DNA from: CAYXGZ01 sp964464755
GTDB taxonomy: Bacteria; Planctomycetota; MHYJ01; JACPRB01
Direction: 5' to 3'
NCBI GenBank assembly: GCA_964464755.1
Contig: CAYXGZ010000017.1
Location: 1 to 64,000 of the forward strand
Length of the DNA: 64,000 bases
In this document: one piece after another, positions 31,871-40,219 of the stretch
How the letters are laid out: each line of letters opens with the position of its first letter
Position numbering within the stretch: position 1 is the first letter of the stretch
Translations under genes and position numbers: made by a program
The notes under the pieces: generated by a model
What the model saw: the letters and a program-made list of their open reading frames with translations, nothing else
What the model was told of the DNA's origin: nothing
Database searches by the model: none

Positions 31871-32771
31871 AGCGCTCCGCGGAATCGCTCGCGTAGCGCG
31901 TCCCGCGGAAGGGGCGGCCGCCGCGCGGGGTCGTCCAGGGCCTGAGCACGAAGCGCCCGCGCTCCTCGACGGCGTACGGCGCCTCGTCCTCCGCGATCAG
32001 CAGCTCGTGGATCTTCTCGCCGGGACGCCGGCCCGCCGGTTCGAGCCGGGCCCCGGGGGCGGCGGCGAGAACCAGGTCGGCGACCCGCGCCCCGCGCATG
32101 CGCGGGATGAAGATCTCCCCGCCCTTCATCGAGAGGAGCGACTCGACGGCGAACTCGACGGCCGCCTCGAGGGGCATCCAGAAGCGCGTCATGCGCTCGT
32201 CCGTGATGGGGATCCGCTTCCTGGAGGGCCGGGCCGCGAGGTCGTCGAGCACGCTGCCCCGGCTGCCGAGGACGTTGCCGTAGCGGACGCCCGCGAAGCG
32301 CGTGGGCCGGCGGCCGCGGCGCGCGTCGGCCGCGAGGAAGACGCGCTCGGCGAGGAGCTTCGTGGCGCCGTAGACGTTCACGGGGTTCACGGCCTTGTCG
32401 GTGCCCAGCGCGAGCACGCGGGACACGCCCGCGGCCCGGGCCGCGTCGACCAGGTTCAGGGCGCCGAGGAGGTTCGTGAGGATGAACTCCTCGGGCTGCG
32501 CCTCGCCGAGGGGAACCTGCTTCAGCGCGGCGGCGTGGATCACGGCGTCGACGCCCTCGAGGGCCTCGCGCAGCGCGGACGCGTCGCGCACGTCGCCGAC
32601 GATCCAGGAGACGCGGGGGCCGCCGAGCCCGGCCCGGCGCAGCGCGTGCTGCTTGTGCTCGTCGCGGCTGAAGATCACGATCCGCCGCGGCGGGCGCGGC
32701 CGCTCGAGGAAGCGGCGGCCGAAGCTGCCGGTGCCCCCGGTGAGCAGGACCGTCGCGCGGCTCCAGTTCAT
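31836..32771 (-). CDS. UDP-sugar 4,6-dehydratase, PseB/CapD-like
   Basis: Product of 311 residues, a short-chain dehydrogenase of the polysaccharide-biosynthesis type. It has the NAD motif TGGTGSFG (12-19), RDEHKQHALR typical of PseB, VIHAAALKQVPLGE, and the catalytic TDKAVNPVNVYGATKL with Asp-Lys and YxxxK. RRPGEKIHELLI near the end is also characteristic. PseB inverts C5 while dehydrating UDP-GlcNAc, feeding an aminotransferase such as the convergent gene. The two overlap by 35 bp at their 3' ends. TAAGAT ends 9 nt before the ATG and includes the TAA of the next gene. Confidence 0.85.
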   Translation of the reverse strand: MNWSRATVLLTGGTGSFGRRFLERPRPPRRIVIFSRDEHKQHALRRAGLGGPRVSWIVGDVRDASALREALEGVDAVIHAAALKQVPLGEAQPEEFILTNLLGALNLVDAARAAGVSRVLALGTDKAVNPVNVYGATKLLAERVFLAADARRGRRPTRFAGVRYGNVLGSRGSVLDDLAARPSRKRIPITDERMTRFWMPLEAAVEFAVESLLSMKGGEIFIPRMRGARVADLVLAAAPGARLEPAGRRPGEKIHELLIAEDEAPYAVEERGRFVLRPWTTPRGGRPFRGTRYASDSAERFSADELRRLTR

Positions 32772-32783
32772 GAGGCGGGGATC

Positions 32784-33875
32784 TTACGCGACGCCGAGGT
32801 TCCGGGCCACGTCCGCGTCGACTCCCGGCTTCCAGATGAACTGGTCCACGAAGTAGTGGTGGAGGAAGAAGCCGTGGAAGGTGACGAGCAGGAGGTCGCG
32901 GCCCGCCCCGCCGCCGCCGAGCGTCGCGTCGACGGATCCGCTGATCGCCGCGAGGAAGAGCCCGAGCAGCCCCGCGCCGAGGAGGTAGGCGGGCCACGAG
33001 GAGGAGACGCGGCAGCCGAGGTCCGGGGCCGGGTCGCGCCGGGCCCGGTTGCGGTTGTAGTACCAGACCATCGCCTGGTACTGCAGGTCGTGCGGGATGA
33101 TGAAGAGCGGGATCAGGCCGAGGATCGGGACGGCCTCGAAGGCCGGCAGCAGCCCGACCGCGGCGTAGTACGGCAGGATCGCCAGCAGGAAGAGCAGCTT
33201 GGGGCCGTTCAGCGGGAGCCCGCGGGCCAGGCGGCGGAGCTGGCGCCAGAGGAAGAACGCGAGCGCGGCGCCGAGGACGGCGAGGCAGGCCGCGTCGAGC
33301 GAAGGCCAGCCGGCGATGCCGACCCGGGCGCCCGCGGCCCGGGCGTCGGGATGGCGCGCGACGAACGCGAGGAAGGGCGCGAGCAGGCCGGCGTGCAGGA
33401 GGACGACGTCGGCCCGAAGGTCGAGCGGATCGTCCTCGCCCCCGCGGCGCTGGTAGAGCCGGAGGATCCCGTGGTGCTGGCGCACCATGTGCCAGTACGG
33501 CCAGAGGGTGGCGAGGAGCACGTAGGCGAGGAACGGGACGCGGTGGCCCGCGACGCCCGCCCGGGCCAGGACCGCGTCGAGCGCGAGCACGGCGGGCCCG
33601 AGGAGGAAGAAGCCGAGGCTGCCGATCAACAGGCCCCGGCGGGAGGTCCATTCCTTGCGCGCCAGGTAGGTGCGGGTGTAGGTCGCGAAGAGGTGCGGGC
33701 CGTTGAGCAGCGCGATCCAGGCGAACCAAAGCCCGACGGTGCCCCACGGCGTCCACGAGCAGAGCAGCAGCAGGGCGAAAGCCAGGACCGGGCCGCCCGC
33801 CAGCAGGCCCAGGTCGGCCCGGGGCCCGATGATCCAGTTCATCGACAGCGGCCTCGTCAGCGCGGCACTCGTCAC
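32784..33875 (-). CDS. Histidine-rich polytopic membrane protein, unknown function
   Basis: Product of 363 residues with roughly eight membrane helices. Histidines cluster at helix ends: GPHLFATYTRTYL, WPYWHMVRQHHGILRLYQR, FIIPHDLQYQ and FHGFFLHHYFVDQFIWKP. This resembles membrane metal enzymes, for example carotenoid-cleaving Brp/Blh-type or di-iron proteins, but I cannot assign a family. The GTG start at 33875 is chosen over ATG 33842 because TAGAAT (33882-33887) ends 6 nt upstream of it. It lies between sugar genes and may share a transcript with the dehydratase. Confidence 0.7.
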   Translation of the reverse strand: MTSAALTRPLSMNWIIGPRADLGLLAGGPVLAFALLLLCSWTPWGTVGLWFAWIALLNGPHLFATYTRTYLARKEWTSRRGLLIGSLGFFLLGPAVLALDAVLARAGVAGHRVPFLAYVLLATLWPYWHMVRQHHGILRLYQRRGGEDDPLDLRADVVLLHAGLLAPFLAFVARHPDARAAGARVGIAGWPSLDAACLAVLGAALAFFLWRQLRRLARGLPLNGPKLLFLLAILPYYAAVGLLPAFEAVPILGLIPLFIIPHDLQYQAMVWYYNRNRARRDPAPDLGCRVSSSWPAYLLGAGLLGLFLAAISGSVDATLGGGGAGRDLLLVTFHGFFLHHYFVDQFIWKPGVDADVARNLGVA

Positions 33876-33881
33876 GCGGAC

Positions 33882-33920
33882 ATTCTAAGCGGACGGAACC
33901 CCGACGGGTTGCGCTAAACT
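33882..33920. promoter_or_regulatory. Divergent -10 boxes
   Basis: TAGAAT on the minus strand (33882-33887) ends 6 nt before GTG 33875. TAAACT on the plus strand (33915-33920) ends 6 nt before ATG 33927. Both transcripts would be leaderless. Confidence 0.5.
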
Positions 33921-33926
33921 CCGCGC

Positions 33927-34592
33927 ATGGATCCTTGGATCGCCGCGGGCGCGGTCGCCGTTCCGGCCGCGGGCCTCTGGGCCGGGTCCTGGATCGCCGA
34001 GGTCCGGGGCCTGCACGACTGGCTCGTCCCCGGGGCCGTCTGGAGGACCCCGCACCCGCACGCGGTGGCCACGTTCGACGACGGGCCGCACCCCGAGCGG
34101 ACGCCCCGCGTGCTCGACGCGCTGGCCGCGGCCGGGGCGAAGGCGGTCTTCTTCCTCGTGGGCGGGCAGGCCGAGCGGCACCCGGCGCTGGTGCGGAGGA
34201 TCGCGGCCGAGGGGCACCAGGTCGGCAACCACTCCTGGAGCCACCCGTGGATGGTGTGGCGGTCGCGGCGGACGATCGAGCGGGAGTTCGACCGCACCCA
34301 GGCGTTGCTCGCGGAGCTGGCGGGCTCGCCGCCGCGCCACGCCCGGCCGCCTTACGGGCAGCGCGACGCCCGGGTGTACCGCGTGCTCCGCGAGCGGGGG
34401 CTCGTGCCCGTGCTCTGGAGCCGCAACCTCCGGGACTACTGGAATCCGTCGCCGGAGCGCCTGCTCGCGCGGATGCGCCGGGCCGCGGCCGGGGACATCC
34501 TCCTGATGCACGACGGCGACGAGAAGGCCGGCTCGCTGCCCGCCGCTCTCGAGGCCTGGCTCCCGACCCGGCCGGTGCTGGGCCTGCTCTAG
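33927..34592 (+). CDS. Polysaccharide deacetylase (NodB domain)
   Basis: Product of 221 residues, a carbohydrate esterase 4 domain with an N-terminal hydrophobic anchor (WIAAGAVAVPAAGLWAGSWI). Catalytic motifs are complete: TFDDGPHP (motif 1, Asp-Asp), NHSWSHP (motif 2 metal histidines), RPPYGQRD (motif 3), and LLMHDGDE (motif 5 His). It removes acetyl groups from peptidoglycan or exopolysaccharide amino sugars outside the cytoplasm. The start is supported by TAAACT 6 nt upstream. Its stop shares a CTAG with the convergent glycosyltransferase gene. Confidence 0.9.
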   Translation: MDPWIAAGAVAVPAAGLWAGSWIAEVRGLHDWLVPGAVWRTPHPHAVATFDDGPHPERTPRVLDALAAAGAKAVFFLVGGQAERHPALVRRIAAEGHQVGNHSWSHPWMVWRSRRTIEREFDRTQALLAELAGSPPRHARPPYGQRDARVYRVLRERGLVPVLWSRNLRDYWNPSPERLLARMRRAAAGDILLMHDGDEKAGSLPAALEAWLPTRPVLGLL

Positions 34593-35713
34593 TACTTGGC
34601 CCCCTGCCACTCGGTGCGCCGGCCGAGGAGGGCCCGGCCCGCCGCGCGGGACAGCGCCGCGGCCGCGAAGAGCGATCCCGGAATACACCCAAGGGAAAAC
34701 CCCGAGACCCCGAAGGCCCCGTAGACGGCCGCCGCGCCGAGCTGGGCGACCAGCAGCGCCCCGCCCCAGGCCGCCGCCGCGAGCCCCCACCCCGGCCCCA
34801 GGGCCAGCGACGCCGCGAGCCCCGCCGCGGGCGCGAGGCCGAGCCACGCCGCCGCGAGCGCCGCGAACGCGAGCCGCGGGAATCCCCCGAGCGTCCCCCG
34901 GAAGTTCCGCGTCCAGCCGTCCCACGACTCCCCCGCCGTCCCGTACATCCGCGTCCGCACCAGGCCCCGGTTGTCGAGCACCCGCACCTCCGCCCCCGCC
35001 GCCTTCGCGAGACGGGCCAGCTCGACGTCGTCGTTCGCCCGCCCCCGCACCGCCGCGTGCCCGCCGAGCCGCGCGTAGAGCTCGCGCCGGATGTAGAGGA
35101 AGGCGCCGTTGGCGTACGCGGAGTCCGGATCCCCCACCCCCAGCCCGAGCAGCAGCGCGATCGCGCAGGGGGGATCCACGATCCGCTCCCGCCAGGTCGG
35201 CAGCTCCAGCCGCGGCAGCACGCTGAGCAGCTCCGCCCCCGAGCGCGCCGCCTCCGCCGCGGCGCCGGGCAGCGCCCGCGTCGAGACGAAGTCGCAGTCC
35301 GCGTCGGTGAAGAGGATCCACGACCCGGTCGCCGCCTCCACGCCCCGGGACAGCGCGTGGTTCTGCCCGCCCCAGCCCTCCGGCAGCGAGGTCACGTGCA
35401 CGACCTTCAGCTTCCCCGGGAACTCCGCGGCGAGCCGGTCCAGGATCGCCCCCGTCCCGTCCGCGCTCCGGTCGTCGACGACGACCACCTCGAAGTCCGG
35501 GTGCTCCTGCGCGAGCAGGGACCTCACCGCGCGCTCGATGCCCTCCGCCTCGTCCTTGGCGGCGACGACGACGGACACCCTCGGCGCGCCGTCCGGCGCG
35601 GGCCCGGCCTGCAGCGTCGGCAGCGTCGCCGCGATCGAGCGCAGGCGGGCCAGGAGGACGATCCACGCGAGCGCCGCGAGGCCCGCGGCGGCCGCGGCGA
35701 GGGTCGGCAGCAT
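34589..35713 (-). CDS. Membrane glycosyltransferase family 2
   Basis: Product of 374 residues. An N-terminal helix precedes a GT-A domain: VSVVVAAKDEAEGIERAVRS, EVVVVDDRSADGT, then DADCDF as the metal-binding DxD and RANDDVELARLAKAAG as the acceptor region (ED-type motif). Two or three C-terminal helices (LGLAPAAGLAASLALGPG, GGALLVAQLGAAAVYGAFG) anchor it. The layout resembles HpnB/CrtQ-like transferases that glycosylate lipids. It follows the small gene 35718-36077 by 4 bp, so they form an operon. Its TAG shares CTAG with the deacetylase stop. Confidence 0.85.
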   Translation of the reverse strand: MLPTLAAAAAGLAALAWIVLLARLRSIAATLPTLQAGPAPDGAPRVSVVVAAKDEAEGIERAVRSLLAQEHPDFEVVVVDDRSADGTGAILDRLAAEFPGKLKVVHVTSLPEGWGGQNHALSRGVEAATGSWILFTDADCDFVSTRALPGAAAEAARSGAELLSVLPRLELPTWRERIVDPPCAIALLLGLGVGDPDSAYANGAFLYIRRELYARLGGHAAVRGRANDDVELARLAKAAGAEVRVLDNRGLVRTRMYGTAGESWDGWTRNFRGTLGGFPRLAFAALAAAWLGLAPAAGLAASLALGPGWGLAAAAWGGALLVAQLGAAAVYGAFGVSGFSLGCIPGSLFAAAALSRAAGRALLGRRTEWQGAKY

Positions 35714-35717
35714 CCGC

Positions 35718-36077
35718 CTAGGCCCGGGGCGGGCCGGACTCCCGGCCCTCGGGCACGTTCTCGAACCAGTGCCAGCCCAGGACGGTCCCGTCCTTGGCCC
35801 GGGACAGCACGCCGACGTAGCGGTCGGCGTCCCCCGCGTGGTGGTAGGCCCACTCGACGTACGCGATCCAGTCCTGCTTGCGCTCCTCGGACCCGTAGCG
35901 GGCGTACCACGGCTGCTCGGGATCGAGGCCCCACATGCCCGGGGCGATCTCGTTCCCGTCGTCGAGGATCTCGTCCGGCTCGCCGAAGGCGGAGCGCAGC
36001 TCGTCCAGCGTCGGGAGCGCGGCCGAGTCCCGGTGGGATTCGAGGAAGGCCCAGAGGCCCGCCCGGTTCGTGCCCAT
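35718..36077 (-). CDS. Small hypothetical protein
   Basis: Product of 119 residues, unrecognised. It is soluble and rich in aromatic and acidic residues: LPTLDELRSAFGEPDEILDD, then PWYARYGSEERKQDWIAYVE and YHHAGDADRYVGVLS. No cysteine or signal peptide. The ATG at 36077 is set by TAGCAT ending 7 nt upstream. It leads the glycosyltransferase gene by 4 bp and diverges from the selenoprotein gene across 60 bp. Confidence 0.65.
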   Translation of the reverse strand: MGTNRAGLWAFLESHRDSAALPTLDELRSAFGEPDEILDDGNEIAPGMWGLDPEQPWYARYGSEERKQDWIAYVEWAYHHAGDADRYVGVLSRAKDGTVLGWHWFENVPEGRESGPPRA

Positions 36078-36084
36078 GCCCGCG

Positions 36085-36119
36085 ATGCTACCACGCGGCC
36101 GGGGCCGCCGTGGTAGGAT
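36085..36119. promoter_or_regulatory. Symmetric divergent promoter with inverted repeat
   Basis: TAGCAT (minus, 36085-36090) ends 7 nt before ATG 36077. TAGGAT (plus, 36114-36119) lies 18 nt before ATG 36138. An inverted repeat CTACCACG...CGTGGTAG (36088-36095 and 36109-36116) overlaps both boxes, so one bound protein could block both promoters. Confidence 0.45.
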
Positions 36120-36137
36120 GCCCGCCTGGGAGTCACC

Positions 36138-38549
36138 ATGCCGCGCTTCCTCGCCTTTCTCCTTCTCCTCCTTCCCGCCGTCCAGGATCCGCCGCCCGCC
36201 CCCGACCTCCCCGCGCTCAAGGCCGCGAAGCTCAAGTCCGCCTTCCTCTCCAAGGCCCCCTGGCTGGTCGATTTCGCCAAGGCGAAGGAGGCCGCGGCCG
36301 CCTCCGGCCGGCCGATCTTCGCCTACGTCACCCGCTCCTTCGCGAGCTGAAGCTACTGCGAGCAGCTGGAGAACGGGGCGTTCTCCGAGGCCGACTTCGC
36401 CGCCTTCGCGGAGGGCGTCGTCGCCTACTGCCACGTCGATTCCAAGGTCCCCGGCGACGCCGACTGGGCCTCGGAGTTCCACCTCCCGGGCCACCCGTCG
36501 ATCCTCGTCCTCGACGCCAAGGGCCGCTTCGCCGCCCGCGACGACGGCCGCCGCACCCTCGCCGCCTTCAAGGAGCTCGTCGCCCAGGGCGCGGGCACGA
36601 TCGACCTGCGCCGAAAGGCCGAGGCGGGCGACCGCGCCGCCGCGCTCGATCTCCTCGTGTTCCTCCTCGGCTTCGAGGCGGTCCGTCCCGACGAACGCAA
36701 GGCCCTGGACGCCCTGCTCGGCGAGCTCGCCCCCGCGGAGCGCGCCCGGCTCGACCTCGCCGAGGGCCGCCCGCGGTTCCGGGCGCAGCTCAACCGCCAG
36801 CAGCTCGTCGAGGCCTGGGAGACCGGGGTCGAGCTCCTGAAGCACGCGCCCGACGACGCCGAGTTCCTCGTCCCGCTGGCCTGGATCGCGCAGTACCGCC
36901 ACCGCGACCCGGCGACGGCGATCGAGTACGGCGAGCGGGCCGTGGCGAAGGTCGGGGGCGACGTCCGCCTCCGCCGCACGCTGGCCGACGCGTACCGCGC
37001 CGCGGCCGCGACGCCGCTGGCCGTGCGGCACCTCCGCGCCGTCCTCGAGAAGGACCCGGAGTCCAAGCCCGTCCTCGCCGAGCTCAAGGGCCTCGCCCCC
37101 TACGGCATGGACGCCTACGAGGAGCTCGCGACCGCCGAGTGGGCCGGGTACACCGGGACCCGCTACCGCGTCGCCGGATCGGCACGCGACGTGGCCCAGA
37201 CCCAGGGCCGGCGGCACTGGATCTTCCGCCGCGACGGGGCCTTCGCGTTCGCGCTCTACGACCTCGAGCAGCCGGGCGGCAAGACCGAGCTCGTGCTCGG
37301 GTGCCCCCACGGCGTGGATTCGGTGCGGACCTTCGATGCGGCCCCGGCCGAGGAGGCCGTCGACGCGATCGTGCGCGAGATCGTCGCCGCCGCGCCGGAG
37401 CACCTCGAGGCGCTCTCGCTGCGCCGGCTGAGCTGCCTGCCCGCGCAGTCGATCGTCGTCGCGCGCGGTCTCGGGAAGGACCCGAAGAACCAGAAGCTCC
37501 TCGCCCTGCAGAAGGACCTGAAGTCCTGGGGCTGGGACCGCCTCGAGAGCGGCGAACCCGTCGCGGCCGGGGAGCTGTCGCGGCGCCGCCACCGGCCGAC
37601 CGGCACGCCGGAGGCCGCCGCGCCCAGGGTGCCGCTGGCCTGGACCTGGGAGTCGAAGGACGGCCGGCTCGTCCGCCACGTCGCGCTCTACCCCGCGAGG
37701 GAGCCCGCGAAGCACGCGATGCTCTGGGCCGTGCGCCCCGACGGGAATTTCCTGCTGCGGCGCTTCGCCGAGGTCCCGGCCGAGGCGGAGATCGAGAAGC
37801 TGCTCGACGCGGGCGACGCGTCGCTGGAACCCTGGGGCCGGGCCCGGGCCGAGCAGGGCCGGGGCGAGCGCTTCGACCGCAACAACGCGTGCTTCGACCT
37901 CGCGGCGACCCTCTACGGCGAGGCCCTGAAGAAGGACCCCGGCTCGATCGGAGTGCACATCGACCTCGTGCGCTGCTCGCTGGCCGCGACGGACCGCGAG
38001 CCCGATCCCGCCGCGGCCGCCCCCTGGTACGCCCGGGGCCTGGCGTCGGCCCGGAAGCTGGCCCGCGAGGGCGCGCTCGACCCCGAGTCCAAGGTCGCGC
38101 TCGCCGTCTTCCTCCACCGCTTCGGCGCGCACCCCGTCGCCGTCGAGCTGCTCAACGCCGCGGGCGATCCGCCGGGGCTCCGGGGCCGGGCGCCCGAGCT
38201 CCTGCAGCTCCTGAAGACGACGGGCGAGGACCGCTGGGAGGAGCTCCCCGCGTTCGAGGCGGGCGGCTTCGGCTTTCGATCGTTCCGCCGCTCCCCGGCC
38301 GCGGGCTCGCCCCCGCCCGCCGAGGGCCTCCGGGTCGCGGAGCACTGCTTCGTCGCCAGCGTCAAGGGCGCCTACGCGTTCACGATGTCCTACCGCGTGC
38401 TCCGGATGAAGGACGCGGTCGTGCGGGACCTCGCCGTCTCGCGCTTCGAGCAGCCGGCCGTCCTGCGCTCCTACGCCGCGGACCCGACGCTCGACGAGCT
38501 CAAGGCCGAGATCCCCAAGGTGCTCGAGTCGCTCGGAGTCGCCAAGTGA
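36138..38549 (+). CDS. Thioredoxin-fold selenoprotein (in-frame UGA, UxxC), secreted
   Basis: I read one 803-residue product with selenocysteine at codon 71 (TGA 36348-36350). Signal peptide MPRFLAFLLLLLPAVQ; then a thioredoxin-like segment, RPIFAYVTRSFAS-U-SYC, giving U71-x-x-C74 where relatives would have CxxC, and the cis-Pro-like LPGHPSILVLDAKGR. The frame after TGA stays open for 733 codons with unchanged codon bias. A hairpin matching bacterial SECIS geometry begins 17 nt after the TGA. The rest is helical, TPR-like (~165-310), then two similar modules ending in LxxLLxxG. A Shine-Dalgarno (GGGAG) precedes ATG. It leads a coupled operon. Alternative: nonsense mutation or sequencing error. 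Confidence 0.75.
36368..36386 (+). promoter_or_regulatory. SECIS-like hairpin downstream of in-frame TGA
   Basis: GGAGAAC (36368-36374) pairs perfectly with GTTCTCC (36380-36386) around a GGGGC loop; a U-G pair can extend the stem. The loop begins 25 nt after the TGA and starts with G, as in bacterial SECIS elements recognised by SelB. Confidence 0.7.
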
Positions 38550-38560
38550 GGGCCCCCGCC

Positions 38561-39187
38561 ATGAAGACCGCCGCGATCCTCCTGCTCCTGCTGGCCGGCT
38601 CCGCCGTCGCGGAGGCCCAGTGCTCCACCTGCGGCCGCTTCCACGGCGGCGCGCCGAGCTCGTCGGAGGTCCGGAAGTCCGCGCAGCAGTCGGAGCGGAA
38701 GTCGCAGGAGCTCTACGACCGGTACCGGGAGCAGGCCGCGGCCTCGGAGCGCGCCTACCAGGAGGCGGCCGGGGCGCGCATCGCCGAGATCCGGGAGGCC
38801 GAGGCGAAGCGCCTCGGGACCAGCCCCGAGCGGGTGCCCGACCCGGTCCGCGAGCGCACGCTGCAGGCGCTGAGCGAGAACGCGGCGAACCGCGCGATCC
38901 TCGAGTCGGCCGGCGCGGCGATGGCGAAGGCCGAGGCGGCCCCGAAGGACCCGAAGCGTCCGCCCCCGCCCGAGACCTCCGTGCTCCTCGGCGCCGAGGC
39001 GTCGCGGATGCGCGTCAAGCTCGCCGAGACGCTCAAGGAGCTCGACGTCCGGGAGGCGGCGGAGAAGAAGGTCGAGGACGTGAAGCAGCGCGTGCAGGAG
39101 GCCTACGAGAAGCTCCGCAAGCCCGTGGACGACCTCAAGCGCGACCTCCGCGAGCTCCTGATGCAGGACGAGGAGGAGAAGAAGTGA
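38561..39187 (+). CDS. Secreted coiled-coil protein with N-terminal CxxC
   Basis: Product of 208 residues. Signal peptide MKTAAILLLLLAGSAVAEAQ, then CSTCGRFHGG directly at the mature N-terminus, a CxxC that may bind zinc or be redox active, and a long helical, charged region predicted as coiled coil (EVRKSAQQSERKSQELYDRY; KLAETLKELDVREAAEKKVE). A GTG at 38546 overlapping the selenoprotein stop (GTGA) is an alternative start five codons earlier; ATG 38561 is preferred for its signal peptide and nearby GAGGG. Its own stop overlaps the next start. The function is unknown; its position suggests a partner of the selenoprotein. Confidence 0.7.
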   Translation: MKTAAILLLLLAGSAVAEAQCSTCGRFHGGAPSSSEVRKSAQQSERKSQELYDRYREQAAASERAYQEAAGARIAEIREAEAKRLGTSPERVPDPVRERTLQALSENAANRAILESAGAAMAKAEAAPKDPKRPPPPETSVLLGAEASRMRVKLAETLKELDVREAAEKKVEDVKQRVQEAYEKLRKPVDDLKRDLRELLMQDEEEKK

Positions 39188-39801
39188 GGCCCCTCGCCGT
39201 CGTCGCGATGCTCGCGCTGCTGGCGGCGGGCTGCTCGAGGAAGCCCGCCTTCCCCCAGCCCCCGAAACCGGTCGCCGGGGCCGCCTACTTCCCGCTCAAT
39301 CCCGGAGAGACGCTCGCCTTCCGCGGCGGCACGGGCATCGGCGCCGGCCCGATCGACGACGAGCGGCAGGAGTGGCTCGTGGCGGCCTCGACGGCGCCGG
39401 ACGGGCAGGAGGGCTGCACGATCGACCGGCAGGGCCGGGGCCTGATCAACGCGATCACGATGCACGTCGCGTGGCGGCCCGAGGGCCTCGTCACCTGGTC
39501 GGGGATGTTCGGCGTGTCGAAGACCGAGTTCTCGCCGCCCTTCGTCGAGCTGCCGGCCACGATCGCCCCGGGAGCGAGGTGGACCTGGAGCGGGACCTCC
39601 AAGGGCGTGTCCCTCGACGCGGAGAGCGTCCTCGAGGGGCTCGAGAAGATCAAGGTCCCCGCCGGCGAGTTCACGTGCCTGCGCATCCGCCGCCGGGTGG
39701 GTCCGTCCACGCTGCTGCACTGGTACGCGGAGGGCCGGGGCCTGGTCCGCGTCGACATGGAGAACCCCGGCGGCCGCGTCCACCTGGAGCGCGACAAGTG
39801 A
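39184..39801 (+). CDS. Lipoprotein, DUF3108-like beta-sheet protein
   Basis: Product of 205 residues. Lipobox LLAAGCS with lipid Cys at ~17. The mature region is beta-rich: YFPLNPGETLAFRGGTG, VTWSGMFGVSKTEF, GARWTWSGTSKGVSLDAE and VPAGEFTCLRIRRRVG, a pattern shared with the secreted protein at 48.5-49.1 kb (PGKFTxW/VAAGKFTAW). Such proteins resemble DUF3108/outer-membrane-associated barrels of unknown role. The GTG start overlaps the upstream TGA (GTGA), and its TGA overlaps the next GTG, so translation is coupled in a four-gene operon. Confidence 0.75.
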   Translation: MRPLAVVAMLALLAAGCSRKPAFPQPPKPVAGAAYFPLNPGETLAFRGGTGIGAGPIDDERQEWLVAASTAPDGQEGCTIDRQGRGLINAITMHVAWRPEGLVTWSGMFGVSKTEFSPPFVELPATIAPGARWTWSGTSKGVSLDAESVLEGLEKIKVPAGEFTCLRIRRRVGPSTLLHWYAEGRGLVRVDMENPGGRVHLERDK

Positions 39802-40163
39802 GCGGCGCCTGCTGCCCGGACTGCGGGGAGTACTGGCTCGAGGGGCCGCCCGACCGCGCGACCTGCGCGATCTGCGGGTGGACCGGGGACACGGGGCCGC
39901 TCGGCCGGAGCTGGCCGGTCGACGACCCCGACGCGCCCGACCTCCGCGCGCTGAAGCTCGCCGGGAAGCTCTACTTCGTGAAGATCCGCTTCGACGAAAA
40001 GCTCAACGAGGACGTCGTCTTCGACGTGATGGAGGTCCTCGGCCTGGACGGCGCCTCGCACTCGGGCGGGCGCATGATCCTCCAGCTCCCCGCGCGGCCG
40101 GACGACGCGACGCTCGGCCGCCTCCGCGCCGTCAAGGGCGTGCTGGACCTCTCCGTCACCTGA
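39798..40163 (+). CDS. Zinc-ribbon protein, cytoplasmic
   Basis: Product of 121 residues. An N-terminal zinc ribbon (CCPDCGEYW ... CAICGW) is followed by an alpha/beta domain (LYFVKIRFDEKLNEDVVFDV, LPARPDDATLGRLRAVKGVL) that looks like a ferredoxin-like fold. No signal peptide. Last gene of the coupled operon begun by the selenoprotein; the GTG start lies in a GTGA overlap. Unrecognised beyond the ribbon. Confidence 0.7.
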   Translation: MSGACCPDCGEYWLEGPPDRATCAICGWTGDTGPLGRSWPVDDPDAPDLRALKLAGKLYFVKIRFDEKLNEDVVFDVMEVLGLDGASHSGGRMILQLPARPDDATLGRLRAVKGVLDLSVT

Positions 40164-40219
40164 TTCCGGGAACTTCCCCCGCCGGGCGTCGTACGTTCTC
40201 CACTTGAGGAGGATGGGCC

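Noticed and set aside
36138..36350. A separate 70-residue protein ending at the TGA, followed by a second gene starting at 36657
   Set aside because: The same frame stays open after the TGA, the missing piece completes a thioredoxin-like fold, and a SECIS-like hairpin follows at the right distance.
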